In this document: positions 54,472 through 63,394 of the stretch, piece by piece
How positions within the stretch are numbered: position 1 is the stretch's first letter
How the letters are laid out: every line of letters starts with the position of its first letter
DNA from: Paraburkholderia sp. BCC1884
GTDB taxonomy: Bacteria; Pseudomonadota; Gammaproteobacteria; Burkholderiales; Burkholderiaceae
Direction: 5' to 3'
DNA: 64,000 nucleotides
Assembly (NCBI RefSeq): GCF_900996225.1
Contig: NZ_CAAJGL010000011.1
Location: 1-64,000 of the forward strand
Notes under the pieces: generated by a model
The model's input: the letters and a program-made list of their open reading frames with translations, nothing else
Databases searched by the model: none
What the model was told of the DNA's origin: nothing
Translations under genes and position numbers: made by a program

Positions 54472-57296
54472 GCGAGCACCTCCTGGATACGTTGCGATGT
54501 GACCGGCAGGTCGGTGAAGCGATGTCCGATCGCGTGGGCGATGCCATTCACGATGGCGCCGACCACCGGAATCATCACGACTTCGGCGATGCCCTTGGGC
54601 GGATCGGTGTCGGTGAGCGGCGGCAGCACTTCACCGGTTTGGGTCCAGACGGCGACGTCGCTCGCGCGCGGCAGGTGGTAGCGATTGAAGTTCCACGTGC
54701 CGTTGCCGGGACCGTCTTCGTAAAGCGGCAGATACTCGTGCAGCGCGTGGCCGATGCCCATCGCGAGGCCACCCTGCAACTGACCCGACACGAGTTGCGG
54801 CGAGATCTGATTGCCGCACTCCATGATCGAATGATGCGCCAGCAACTCGACCTTGCCGCTCGCCTCATGAACCGACAACTCGACCAGCGTGCCGACAGCG
54901 CTGTAGTAAGTCACCGCGGCGTTGTTGCGCTGAACCGGTGCAATGAAGACACGCTGACGATCGAGCACGCGGTACTGATTCGGCGTGGTCTGCAGCTTCT
55001 TGAGCGCGTCGGGCGCGTGGTCGCCGTAGCGCAGCGCGAGACCGTCCAGCGGCAAGCGCACGATATTGCCGTCGATCTCGAAGTCGGCTTCGGTCCATTG
55101 CCAGCGATTGAACACGTGCACCGTTGCGCCGGTCACGAGTCCGAGTTCGTGCGCTTTGCTGGCTAGCTGTTCGAATGGCAACGCTTCGAGGCCCGCCGCG
55201 GAGAGCTTGCCGTCGACCCAGCGCGCGTCTTCGATACGCACCACCAGCGGCGCGGCCTGGCCGCCGCCGCTGCCCTGACTCCAGATCGCCATCGCCGCCG
55301 GCCACAAGCCGTGCGTGAACACGACGCGTGCCGCTTCGCGCGTGCTGTGCGTGAAATAGAACGCGGAGTTCGTCGCGCTCGACGGCGACGCGTAGCCCGG
55401 CGACCAGCGCGGATTGGCCGCGAGCTTGTCCTGATCCGCCTGCGACGTCATGTACGGATCGCCGCTCGTGACCACCGGCAGATCGGGCCAGTCGGTGAGC
55501 GCCACGTGCACGTCGGTGGCCGGTTTGCCGAGCCACTTCGCGACCGCGATGGCCTGCGAAGTCGATACACCCGTGCCGATTTCGGCGGCCGTGTGTTGCA
55601 GGCTGATCTTGCCGTCGGCGGTGAACTCGACCTTCGCGAACGAAGTCTCGGCACCCGTGCCGAAGTCTTTCTGCACGCAGGCGAAACCCACGCCGTAACG
55701 CTTGCCCGGATGCGCGGTCTCGAACTCGGCCTTGCGCTTCGCGCGATTCACCCACAGCGGATGCACCTTGGCCTTGTTCAACACATCGTCGACGCGAATC
55801 GCACCCGCCGGCACCGCGCCTTGCGTGTTCTTCATGCCGGAACGCAGCGCGTTTTTCAGGCGGAAATCGATCGGATCGAGCTTCAATTGCGCGGCGATTT
55901 CGTCGACCATCATTTCGGTCGCGGCCATGCTTTGCAGCGTGCCGTAGCCGCGCGCGGAACCGGCGTCGACCGCACGCGAGGCAATCGCCACCGCCGAGAG
56001 ATCGTTCTTCGGAAAGTAATAGATCGACTGCGCAGCCGTTGCGCCGACCATCGCCACCGAGGGCGAGAAGTTGCAGCGTCCGCCGCCGTTCGCTTCCATC
56101 TCGGCCTTGAACGATTGCAGCAGGCCGCTCTTTTTATCGACGGCGACGCGGTACTTCATTTTGAACGCGTGCCGCTTCAGCGAGGTCTGGAACTGCTCAT
56201 AGCGATCGTTGGCAAGACGGACCGGCCGGCCATTCGCATACATCGCGCAGACGAGCCCGTAGAACGGCACGTTGAAGTGATCTTTCGAACCGTAGCCGAC
56301 CGTGTAGCACGGGTGCATGAAGACGTTCTTCACCGGAAACGCGCACTTCGCAACCATGCCGGCGGCGCTGTCGACCACCTCCGATGGCGCCTGCGTCGGC
56401 ACGACCATATGCAGCGATTGCGTCGCGGCGTCGTACCAGCAGTTTGCGTTGTCGGGTTCGAGTGCGGCGGTATCGATCGACTGCGTGTTGTACTCGCGCT
56501 CCATCACGAGCCAGTCCGCCGACGGCTGATCCAGTTCCTGCTGGATCTGTGCGGCATGAAACATACCCTGCTCGTCGAGCTTGCCGTGCTCGACGCCGTC
56601 CGGCCACACCGGCTGATGCTTGCGCATCGCGCTCGGGAATACGGGCGCGTCTTTCAGGCTGGAAAAGATATCGTCGTCGTAGGCGGTCTTGCCTCCCACG
56701 CGCACGAAGCGGAACGTGCCCCACGGATCGCGTTCGAGCGGACCGGTCTGCGCGCCGTAACGGATGATCTGATCCTGGAACTTGAGTTTGTCTTTCGCAA
56801 AACGGAAGCGCGCGAAATCGTGATAGATCAGGATGGCGACCGCGTGGCCGAGATACGCCGGCGTCTTGCCTGGCGGCAGCAACATGTCGTCGCCGTAAAA
56901 CGCCGGGAAGACCAGGCCGTCACGCGTCAGATCGTCGGCGGTAACCACGCGGTCCGGTTGCAGTTCGTCGCCGAGCAGCGTCAGGTCGAAACCCTCGTAG
57001 CTGCGATCGGCCTGGGTCGCTCGCAGAATGAAGGCGTGCGATTGCTGTTGTGGCCAGTGCGGCATGTCGGCGGCGCGAATGTCGCGCGCAAAGACTTTCG
57101 AACCGGTCACCTTGGCAATCCCGTCGATGCGGAATTTCGCCTGGCCATTGGCCGCATCCCATTGCACCGGCGTGAGGATTTTTTCTTCGAACAACGCAGC
57201 AAATGCGCGGCTGCCGATCGGCGCGATATACACCGACACGCCCGCCACGATGCTGGCCTTCAGAAAACTGCGCCGCGAGAGGTCGAGTTTTCCCAT
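54468..57296 (-). CDS. Molybdopterin-binding subunit of the second dehydrogenase
   Basis: This 942-residue xanthine-dehydrogenase-family subunit is about 195 residues longer than the first set's subunit. It has a twin-arginine signal (LSRRSFLKAS, residue 6 onward). Family blocks include GIAKVTGSKVFARDIR, AAEIGTGVSTSQAIAVAKWL and the C-terminal PKGIAEVVMIPVVGAIVNG with the likely catalytic Glu. AAGGAG precedes ATG 57296. Substrate unknown. No cofactor-insertion gene (XdhC-like) lies nearby. Confidence 0.88.
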   Translation of the reverse strand: MGKLDLSRRSFLKASIVAGVSVYIAPIGSRAFAALFEEKILTPVQWDAANGQAKFRIDGIAKVTGSKVFARDIRAADMPHWPQQQSHAFILRATQADRSYEGFDLTLLGDELQPDRVVTADDLTRDGLVFPAFYGDDMLLPPGKTPAYLGHAVAILIYHDFARFRFAKDKLKFQDQIIRYGAQTGPLERDPWGTFRFVRVGGKTAYDDDIFSSLKDAPVFPSAMRKHQPVWPDGVEHGKLDEQGMFHAAQIQQELDQPSADWLVMEREYNTQSIDTAALEPDNANCWYDAATQSLHMVVPTQAPSEVVDSAAGMVAKCAFPVKNVFMHPCYTVGYGSKDHFNVPFYGLVCAMYANGRPVRLANDRYEQFQTSLKRHAFKMKYRVAVDKKSGLLQSFKAEMEANGGGRCNFSPSVAMVGATAAQSIYYFPKNDLSAVAIASRAVDAGSARGYGTLQSMAATEMMVDEIAAQLKLDPIDFRLKNALRSGMKNTQGAVPAGAIRVDDVLNKAKVHPLWVNRAKRKAEFETAHPGKRYGVGFACVQKDFGTGAETSFAKVEFTADGKISLQHTAAEIGTGVSTSQAIAVAKWLGKPATDVHVALTDWPDLPVVTSGDPYMTSQADQDKLAANPRWSPGYASPSSATNSAFYFTHSTREAARVVFTHGLWPAAMAIWSQGSGGGQAAPLVVRIEDARWVDGKLSAAGLEALPFEQLASKAHELGLVTGATVHVFNRWQWTEADFEIDGNIVRLPLDGLALRYGDHAPDALKKLQTTPNQYRVLDRQRVFIAPVQRNNAAVTYYSAVGTLVELSVHEASGKVELLAHHSIMECGNQISPQLVSGQLQGGLAMGIGHALHEYLPLYEDGPGNGTWNFNRYHLPRASDVAVWTQTGEVLPPLTDTDPPKGIAEVVMIPVVGAIVNGIAHAIGHRFTDLPVTSQRIQEVLA

Positions 57297-57718
57297 GGTC
57301 TTCTCCTTTAGTGAAAACGACGGCAACCCGGCGGCAGAAGCGGCGCGCCATCACGTCGCGCGCGCGTCGGCGTGCGGCCATAGGCGCACTGGACGGCTGG
57401 AACCTCGAGGGAGGGTTTCGAACTACGCGCGCGTCTTCGAGCCCGCGCGTAGCGACGATCGGCGAACTGCGACAAGCATCGCTTCGGTTACGCCGCGTTC
57501 GATCTGATTGACCTTGAACTACCGTGAGTTGCCATTTATTCTCTGCCCGACCGGGGGCAAAGCCGGCGATTATCACGTCGATTCGCCATCGGGTGGGTCA
57601 AATTTTGTCCCGCTATTTCATAAATAACGGATTGGGTATGAACCGCTATTACGAAGCTTTACGGCGGTTTTCGTGGCGATTTAGTGTGGTCGCCGAGCGG
57701 TTCAATTACGTCGCCGCA
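57297..57718. other. 422-bp intergenic region
   Basis: This lies between the second dehydrogenase operon and the DeoR gene, both on the minus strand. It should hold the operon promoter. A GATAAT on the minus strand (57574-57569) lacks a well-placed -35. No coding frame stands out. Confidence 0.35.
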
Positions 57719-58474
57719 CTACGCCCGAACGATCGTGATACCCAAGGCTTCGAACGGCGCGCTCAAGGCTTCGGCCGTGCTCCGCTCCACCACGAGCGTG
57801 CTCGCCGCCGTCACGTCCGCGATCTTGTAGGCCGACGCCGCATTGAGCTTTTCCGCCGACGCCAGCACGACGGTCTCCGCTGCGTGCCCGGCGATGGCGC
57901 GCTTCACATAGGCTTCCTCCAGATCGCCGGTGCTCAAACCCGCTTGCGGATGCACGCCGGTCGCGCCCATGAAGTACAGATCGGCGCGGATGTGGCTGAG
58001 CGCTTCAATCGCCGCCGCGCCGACGTTGACCATCGAGTGCCGGAATAGACGCCCGCCGATCATGATGACCTCCAGCTGCGCATGGTCTGCGAGCTCGACC
58101 GCGATGCTCGGGCTGTGCGTGACGATCGTCGCGCGCAGGTCGCGCGGCAGGTGACGGGCCAGTTGCACGGCCGTCGTGCCGCCGTCGATGAACACGATCT
58201 GCCCGTGCGCGATCATGCCGGCCGCAGCCCGGCCGATCGCCGCTTTCGACACCGATTCGATCCGCTCGCGCCCGGCCAGGTCTGCCGCAGCGGGCGACGC
58301 CAGCAGCGCGCCGCCGTGCACGCGCTGCAGGCGGCCTTCGCTGGCAAGCTCGCGCAGATCGCGGCGGACGGTGTCTTCCGACACGTCGAATTCGACGCTC
58401 AAGGTCTTGGCGACCACCTGACCGTCGCGTTTGAGCGCGTCGAGTATCAACTGTTTTCTTTGCGATGTGAGCAT
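57719..58474 (-). CDS. DeoR-family transcriptional regulator
   Basis: This 251-residue repressor has the DeoR helix-turn-helix at the N terminus (QRKQLILDALKRDGQVVAKT, then VSEDTVRRDLRELASEGRL and VHGGAL). Its sensing domain shows GQIVFIDGGTTAVQLA. ATG at 58474 gives the typical N terminus. It is divergent from a Nudix hydrolase gene. Three GCACGA repeats spaced 20 and 10 bp lie immediately upstream of its start, so autoregulation is likely. Confidence 0.9.
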   Translation of the reverse strand: MLTSQRKQLILDALKRDGQVVAKTLSVEFDVSEDTVRRDLRELASEGRLQRVHGGALLASPAAADLAGRERIESVSKAAIGRAAAGMIAHGQIVFIDGGTTAVQLARHLPRDLRATIVTHSPSIAVELADHAQLEVIMIGGRLFRHSMVNVGAAAIEALSHIRADLYFMGATGVHPQAGLSTGDLEEAYVKRAIAGHAAETVVLASAEKLNAASAYKIADVTAASTLVVERSTAEALSAPFEALGITIVRA

Positions 58475-58491
58475 GGTGACCGGCGACGTTT

Positions 58492-58529
58492 GCACGAAAT
58501 TACTTGTTTTTGCACGATATCGCACGATA
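58492..58529. promoter_or_regulatory. helically phased GCACGA repeats, candidate DeoR operator
   Basis: GCACGA starts at 58492, 58512 and 58522, i.e. spaced 20 and 10 bp, one or two helical turns. The last two extend to CACGATA, the heptamer also found twice before the other DeoR gene (23490, 23533). The cluster lies 17-53 bp upstream of the DeoR start. Confidence 0.5.
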
Positions 58530-58587
58530 CCATGATTCGCTTGCGGTGCGAACCGCCCTGCGAACCCTCTGGGAAAGGATGCGAGCT

Positions 58588-59175
58588 ATGAACAAGATTG
58601 CCGAACGGGTGCGGATCGTCGACGTCGAGGTGCTGTCGGACGACTGGTACGTGCTGAAAAAGACCACCTTCGACTACCGCCGCGCCGACGGCAGCTGGCA
58701 GCGTCAGAGTCGCGAAACCTACGACCGCGGCAACGGCGCCACGCTGCTGCTCTACGATCCGCGCGGGCGCACAGTCGTGCTGACGCGGCAGTTCCGCCTG
58801 CCGGCCTTCGTCAACGGTCATCACGGCATGTTGATCGAGGCGCCCGCCGGGTTGCTGGAGGCGGCGTCGCCCGAAGAACGGATTCGCGCGGAAGTCGAGG
58901 AAGAAACCGGCTATCGCGTGCACGAAGTACGCAAGGTGTTCGAAGCCTTCATGAGTCCGGGGTCGGTCACGGAGAAACTGCACTTCTTCGTCGCCCAATA
59001 CGATGCGGTGGCGAAAGTCGGCGCGGGCGGCGGCGTGGCCGAAGAAGGCGAGGACATCGAAGTGCTGGAACTGCCGGTCGACGAAGCGCTTGCGATGATC
59101 GGGCGCGGCGAGATCGTCGACGGTAAGACCATCATGCTGTTGCAGTACGCCAGGCTGAATCTGTTCGCCGCGTAG
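58588..59175 (+). CDS. nudK: NudK-like Nudix hydrolase
   Basis: This 195-residue hydrolase resembles NudK, which hydrolyses GDP-mannose and related nucleoside diphosphate sugars. The Nudix box is seen as AGLLEAASPEERIRAEVEEE followed by TGY (about residues 90-112), with Ala at the usual Arg position, consistent with the degenerate box of this subfamily. ATG at 58588 has a GGAAAGGA-like site. It is divergent from a DeoR regulator. Confidence 0.85.
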   Translation: MNKIAERVRIVDVEVLSDDWYVLKKTTFDYRRADGSWQRQSRETYDRGNGATLLLYDPRGRTVVLTRQFRLPAFVNGHHGMLIEAPAGLLEAASPEERIRAEVEEETGYRVHEVRKVFEAFMSPGSVTEKLHFFVAQYDAVAKVGAGGGVAEEGEDIEVLELPVDEALAMIGRGEIVDGKTIMLLQYARLNLFAA

Positions 59176-59328
59176 AAAGACGGCGTCTTTCCGACCTATC
59201 CGACGCCCCATGAGGAAACGGCCGATGGAGAGAACTCACTGAAACAAATATTCTGAACGGTCGTTTTTCCGTCAGATTATTTTTGCTTCGTCGGCGTCAC
59301 CCCGTTGACGAAAGAAGTTGAGGTGCAA

Positions 59329-59658
59329 GTGGATTCTCTCAGTTCGGCGAACCGGTTCATGAACGGTTTTTTCTTCGGCACTCTGGTGGCCGCCGTCGTC
59401 ATGGTGCTGCTGTGCCACGCCGGTGAATTGTCGCCGTTCATGGCCAAACTGCAGGCCGTGCCGCAGGTCGTCGTGACCGCGCTGGTGTCGCTGGTCATCG
59501 TCGACGCAAAGCCGTTGGCCTATAAAACCGTGTGGCGCGAACGCCGCTGCAGTTTCGTCCTTGACGAAGACCTGAGCGCGACCTTGCGCGGCAGAAGCTT
59601 CGGCATTCCGGCGGGCGTGATCGTCGGCATTCTGTTTCAGAATTACGTGATGAACTGA
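59329..59658 (+). CDS. small membrane protein of unknown function
   Basis: This 109-residue protein has three predicted hydrophobic segments (about residues 11-30, 42-60 and 88-105). GTG at 59329 is taken as the start because GAGG lies 5 nt upstream; a TTG at 59305 is possible. It is probably an inner-membrane protein. No family recognised and no operon partner. Confidence 0.65.
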   Translation: MDSLSSANRFMNGFFFGTLVAAVVMVLLCHAGELSPFMAKLQAVPQVVVTALVSLVIVDAKPLAYKTVWRERRCSFVLDEDLSATLRGRSFGIPAGVIVGILFQNYVMN

Positions 59659-59685
59659 ACGCACTCGTGCGCGGATCAACCCTCG

Positions 59686-60846
59686 CTAGAATTTATGCCG
59701 GATCGCGGCGCGCACCACAACCTGCTTCGAGGTCGAGGAAGGCGCCTGGGTGCCGGGCGTGAAGGCGTCGTCGAGAATCGAATAGGTCGGGTCGCCGGTC
59801 ACCTGCTGATACTCGCCCTGAATGTAGACGTCCGTGCGCTTGGACAAGTTGTAATCCGCCATCAGGCCGAACGAGTGAATCTTCGGTTTGACGCCACCGT
59901 TCGAGGCGTCGTAAGTTTCCATCGTGTAGACGTACTGCGCGCCGACGAAAAGCATCGGTGAAATCTGGTATTTGCCGTTCACCTCGAAGTTCTGATATTT
60001 GAGCGAGTTCAACAGCACACCCGGCGGCAGAAGCGGCGTCACGCCGAGATAGCCGTTGCCGGTCGGATCCAGATAGTTCGAATTCGTGTACGCGAAGCCC
60101 GCGGTGGCCGGACCGAAGTTGTAGGTGAGACCGCCGCCGAACACGCGCATGCGGGCGGCGATGAAGCTGGCGTCGTTCGCCGTGATCGCCCCGATTGCGC
60201 CGTTGCCCGGATTGTCAGCCTGCAGATACGCGCCCGCCACCAGCAGTCCGCCGTACGCATACTGTCCGCCGAAACTGTAGGCGCGATTGTTGGCAAAATT
60301 CGTGTCGTTGCTAAAGCTGTACACGCCGCCGAACTGAAAGCCGGAAATCGACGGACTGGTGTACTTGACCGCGTTGTCGAGGCGAAACGAGTTGTCGGTG
60401 TTGTCGTTGTCGTACGGGTGCGAGAACAGTTCGCCGGCCCACGCGCCGTTGGCCGTGGTCTGGGCCAGATAGTCGACCACCGAATCGTACTGGCGCCCCA
60501 CGGTCAGGCTGCCGAATGTCTGCGTGCTCAAGCCGACGAAGGCCTGCCGGCCGAACATGCGACCACCCTGATTGAAACGACCGGAACTCACGTCGAAGCC
60601 GTTTTCCAGCTGGAAGATCGCTTTCAGGCCGCCGCCCAGATCCTCCGAGCCTTTGAGGCCCCAGCGGCTGCCTTGCGCGTCGCCGCTCGCAAGTTCGTAG
60701 ACATGGCCGCGACCGGCGTTGTTGGTGTAGTTGATGCCCTCGTCGAGCACGCCGTACAGCGTGACGCTGGTTTGCGCCGACGCAGGCGTGACGAATGCGG
60801 CAGACAAAGCGGCGGAGACAGCCAGCGCGAACACTTGCTTGTTCAT
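59686..60846 (-). CDS. Gram-negative outer-membrane porin
   Basis: This 386-residue porin has a cleavable signal (cleavage after TPASAQ, about residue 25). The mature start SSVTLYGVLDEG-like segment (here TSVTLYGVLDEG), the GSRWGLKGSEDLGGGLKAIF block and a C-terminal Phe (AIRHKF) mark betaproteobacterial trimeric general porins. GGGAGA precedes ATG 60846. Substrate range not predictable. Confidence 0.93.
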   Translation of the reverse strand: MNKQVFALAVSAALSAAFVTPASAQTSVTLYGVLDEGINYTNNAGRGHVYELASGDAQGSRWGLKGSEDLGGGLKAIFQLENGFDVSSGRFNQGGRMFGRQAFVGLSTQTFGSLTVGRQYDSVVDYLAQTTANGAWAGELFSHPYDNDNTDNSFRLDNAVKYTSPSISGFQFGGVYSFSNDTNFANNRAYSFGGQYAYGGLLVAGAYLQADNPGNGAIGAITANDASFIAARMRVFGGGLTYNFGPATAGFAYTNSNYLDPTGNGYLGVTPLLPPGVLLNSLKYQNFEVNGKYQISPMLFVGAQYVYTMETYDASNGGVKPKIHSFGLMADYNLSKRTDVYIQGEYQQVTGDPTYSILDDAFTPGTQAPSSTSKQVVVRAAIRHKF

Positions 60847-61349
60847 GAAGATCTCCCTGCACTCGAGCAATGGGACAACTCGATCCGACCGCTTTTTTTA
60901 GTCAGCGCTTTGACAGGTGCCGTTCGACCCGGCGCGCTTTACGGAAATCCTCACACGCCGTTAGGCCGCCGTCCATTGGGGCCCGCTTCCTTCTCTTAAA
61001 ATGTTGCGAAATCTCCACTGGCCGTGCTGCCCTCTTCTTTCCTGGCGCTCATTCAGGTAAACGGCGCGGCGCCCGCGGGACTTGAATTGCAGCGCGCCCA
61101 GATGCGGCTTGCGGGTTGCCGGGTTGGCAGCGGCGCTGTCACATAAAGAAATATAATCGAAAGCTTTCGCCGCTCCGCGGCGGAACTCGGTGGTTTCAAC
61201 GGGGTCATTTTCACAAGCCCCTGCCATTGCGCCGGGACCGGGCGCAACTCCCCATCCGATATTCAGAAAGCCTTGTGAGACGTCCGCTGCGCTGAGATAG
61301 CGCGCCGTCGCACGGGGCTGATTTTGGCAATACATTCCGGCATCACACA
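60847..61349. other. 503-bp divergent intergenic region (porin / OpgC)
   Basis: On the plus strand a TATAAT (61152-61157) is followed at once by the 12-bp palindrome CGAAAGCTTTCG (61158-61169), about 180 nt before the OpgC-like gene. No matched -35 is present. The rest holds the porin leader. No small gene is apparent. Confidence 0.4.
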
Positions 61350-62459
61350 ATGCAAAAAACGTCTTCCCGTTTAATTGAGCTCGATTTTTTTCGCGGGCTG
61401 GTTCTGCTGATCATCGTCGTCGATCACATCGGCGGCAGCATTCTGTCGCGTTTCACGTTGCACGCCTACGCGTTGTGCGACGCCGCCGAAGTGTTCGTCT
61501 TCCTCGGCGGCTTCGCGACCGCCACCGCGTATGCGGCGCTCGCGGAGCGGCGCAACGAGACGATCGCGCGTGGCCGTTTCCTGCGGCGCTCGCTGGAGAT
61601 CTACCGCGCGTTCCTCGTAACTGCTGCGCTCATGCTGCTGGTCAGCGCCGTGCTGAGCGCGTTCAGCATCGACGGCCCGAACCTCGCCACCACCGACCTC
61701 GACGATCTGATGGACACGCCGGTGGCAGCCTTGCGCGACATCCTGCTGTTCCGCCGTCAGCCGTATCTTGCCTCGGTACTGCCGATGTACGCCTTCTTCG
61801 CGCTGCTGGTGCCGATGATCCTGCCGCTCGCGCGCCGCAAGCCGTGGCTGCTGCTGGCCGGCAGCATCGCCTTGTGGGCAGGCGCGCCGGCGATCGACGC
61901 CTATCTGCCCGCCGCGCCCGATATGCACTGGGACTTCAACCCGTTCGCCTGGCAGTTGCTGTTCGTGCTCGGCGTGCTGGCGCGTTGCCAGCCGGTTTAT
62001 CAGCGCATCAGCGCACACCGGCTGAGCTGGCTGGTCAGTCTGCTGGCCCTGACGGTGGTCGCGGCGGCGGCTTACTACAAACTCTTCATCGAACACGAGC
62101 CGCTCGACGCCAGTTTCAAACAGAACCTCTCCTACTTGCGCGCGGTCAACTTTCTCGCCATGGCCTGGCTGGTTGCGAATCTGATCCAGCTCGGCTGGGC
62201 CAACAAGCTCGCTCAATGGCTGCCGTGGGTCGGCGTGATCGGCCGCAAGGGATTGCTGTGCTTCATCGCCGGCGCGGTGATTTCGCTCGTAGTCGACTCG
62301 GTGCTATACGCCGCCACCGACGGTTACCTGAACTACCCGCTCGGCCTGCTCGCCGACGCCGTCGCGGTCGGCGCGCTGCTCAGCGTGGCGTTGGCGGCCG
62401 AGCCTTTCAGGCGCGGCGTCGCCCGGCTGTTCAGCGCGCGCCTGCGTACCACCACCTGA
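61350..62459 (+). CDS. OpgC-family membrane protein
   Basis: This 369-residue multi-spanning protein has about ten predicted helices and resembles OpgC, which transfers succinyl groups to periplasmic glucans. It starts with the family-typical LIELDFFRGLVLLIIVVDHI (about residues 8-27), then AEVFVFLGGFATATAYA. No opgGH genes are nearby. The esterase gene follows after 33 bp and may be co-transcribed. Confidence 0.85.
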   Translation: MQKTSSRLIELDFFRGLVLLIIVVDHIGGSILSRFTLHAYALCDAAEVFVFLGGFATATAYAALAERRNETIARGRFLRRSLEIYRAFLVTAALMLLVSAVLSAFSIDGPNLATTDLDDLMDTPVAALRDILLFRRQPYLASVLPMYAFFALLVPMILPLARRKPWLLLAGSIALWAGAPAIDAYLPAAPDMHWDFNPFAWQLLFVLGVLARCQPVYQRISAHRLSWLVSLLALTVVAAAAYYKLFIEHEPLDASFKQNLSYLRAVNFLAMAWLVANLIQLGWANKLAQWLPWVGVIGRKGLLCFIAGAVISLVVDSVLYAATDGYLNYPLGLLADAVAVGALLSVALAAEPFRRGVARLFSARLRTTT

Positions 62460-62492
62460 CCCTCGCGCCGACCCGCTCGGCTCTATTCCGGT

Positions 62493-63371
62493 ATGCGTTT
62501 ATTTTCCCGTTCCGCACTCTTCGGACTGTGCGTCGCCGTTGTCGTGTCCGCGCCGTCGCATGCCAGCACCGTGGTCAACCGCAGCTTCCATTCCGACGCC
62601 TTGGGCCGCGACTGGTCCTACACGGTCTATCTGCCCACCGGCTATCGCCACGACGCGCCGCGCCTGCCGGTGCTCTATCTTCTGCACGGCAATAACGGCG
62701 ACGCCAACGACTGGCTCACGCAAGGTCATCTGCAAGCGGCCGCCGATGGGCTGATCGAGCGCAAGGACATGCCGCCGATCGTCATCGTGATGCCACAAGG
62801 CGGTACGGATTGGTGGGTCGATCGCAAGGAAAAGAGGGAGAGCGCATTCTTCGACGACCTGCTGCCCGAGATCGAAACGCGCTATGCGGTCGCGACTCAG
62901 CGCAGCGCAAGGATGATCGGCGGCGTCTCGATGGGCGGCTTCGGCGCGCTGCGTTACGCGCTGACGCAGCCAGAGCGCTTTTGCGGCGCGCTGCTGCTGA
63001 GTCCCGCGATCTATGCCAATGAGCCGCCGCGCGCGTCGGCGGCACGGCGCGTCGGCGTATTCGGCGAGCGCGAATTCGAGCCGCATGTGTGGCACGAGCT
63101 CAACTATCCGGCGCAGTGGGAGCGCTATATGAGCCGGCCGTATCGCCTGCCCATGTTCATCGCCGCCGGCGACGACGACCTCGCGATCCAGGCCGACGCG
63201 TCCACGCTCTACACGCATCTGCGGCTCGCAGGCAATCCGGCGGCGCTGCGCATCATCGACGGCGGCCATACCTGGGATGTCTGGAGCGCTCTCCTGCCTG
63301 CGGCATTGCAGTACACCGCCCGTTGCGTGAAGCCTGCTGCACAGGAGCATCCCTCGACCCAGCGGCCTTGA
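62493..63371 (+). CDS. Exported esterase D-like alpha/beta hydrolase
   Basis: This 292-residue secreted serine esterase of the esterase D/mycolyltransferase-like group has a signal peptide (cleavage near APSHAS, about residue 25), the oxyanion-hole region PVLYLLHGNNGDANDWL and the nucleophile elbow GGVSMGGFGALRYAL (Ser about residue 146). Asp in AAGDDDLAIQ and His in DGGHTWDVW complete the triad. It lies 33 bp downstream of the OpgC-like gene. Substrate unknown. Confidence 0.87.
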   Translation: MRLFSRSALFGLCVAVVVSAPSHASTVVNRSFHSDALGRDWSYTVYLPTGYRHDAPRLPVLYLLHGNNGDANDWLTQGHLQAAADGLIERKDMPPIVIVMPQGGTDWWVDRKEKRESAFFDDLLPEIETRYAVATQRSARMIGGVSMGGFGALRYALTQPERFCGALLLSPAIYANEPPRASAARRVGVFGEREFEPHVWHELNYPAQWERYMSRPYRLPMFIAAGDDDLAIQADASTLYTHLRLAGNPAALRIIDGGHTWDVWSALLPAALQYTARCVKPAAQEHPSTQRP

Positions 63372-63394
63372 ATCCGCCTGCAAACCGCGTGCAG

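Noticed and set aside
55311-57311. 666-codon plus-strand open frame
   Set aside because: It is antisense to the second molybdopterin subunit and has no recognisable domain.
60910-60940. TTGACA at about 60910 as a promoter for the OpgC-like gene
   Set aside because: No -10 hexamer lies at suitable distance, and the site is over 400 nt from the start codon.
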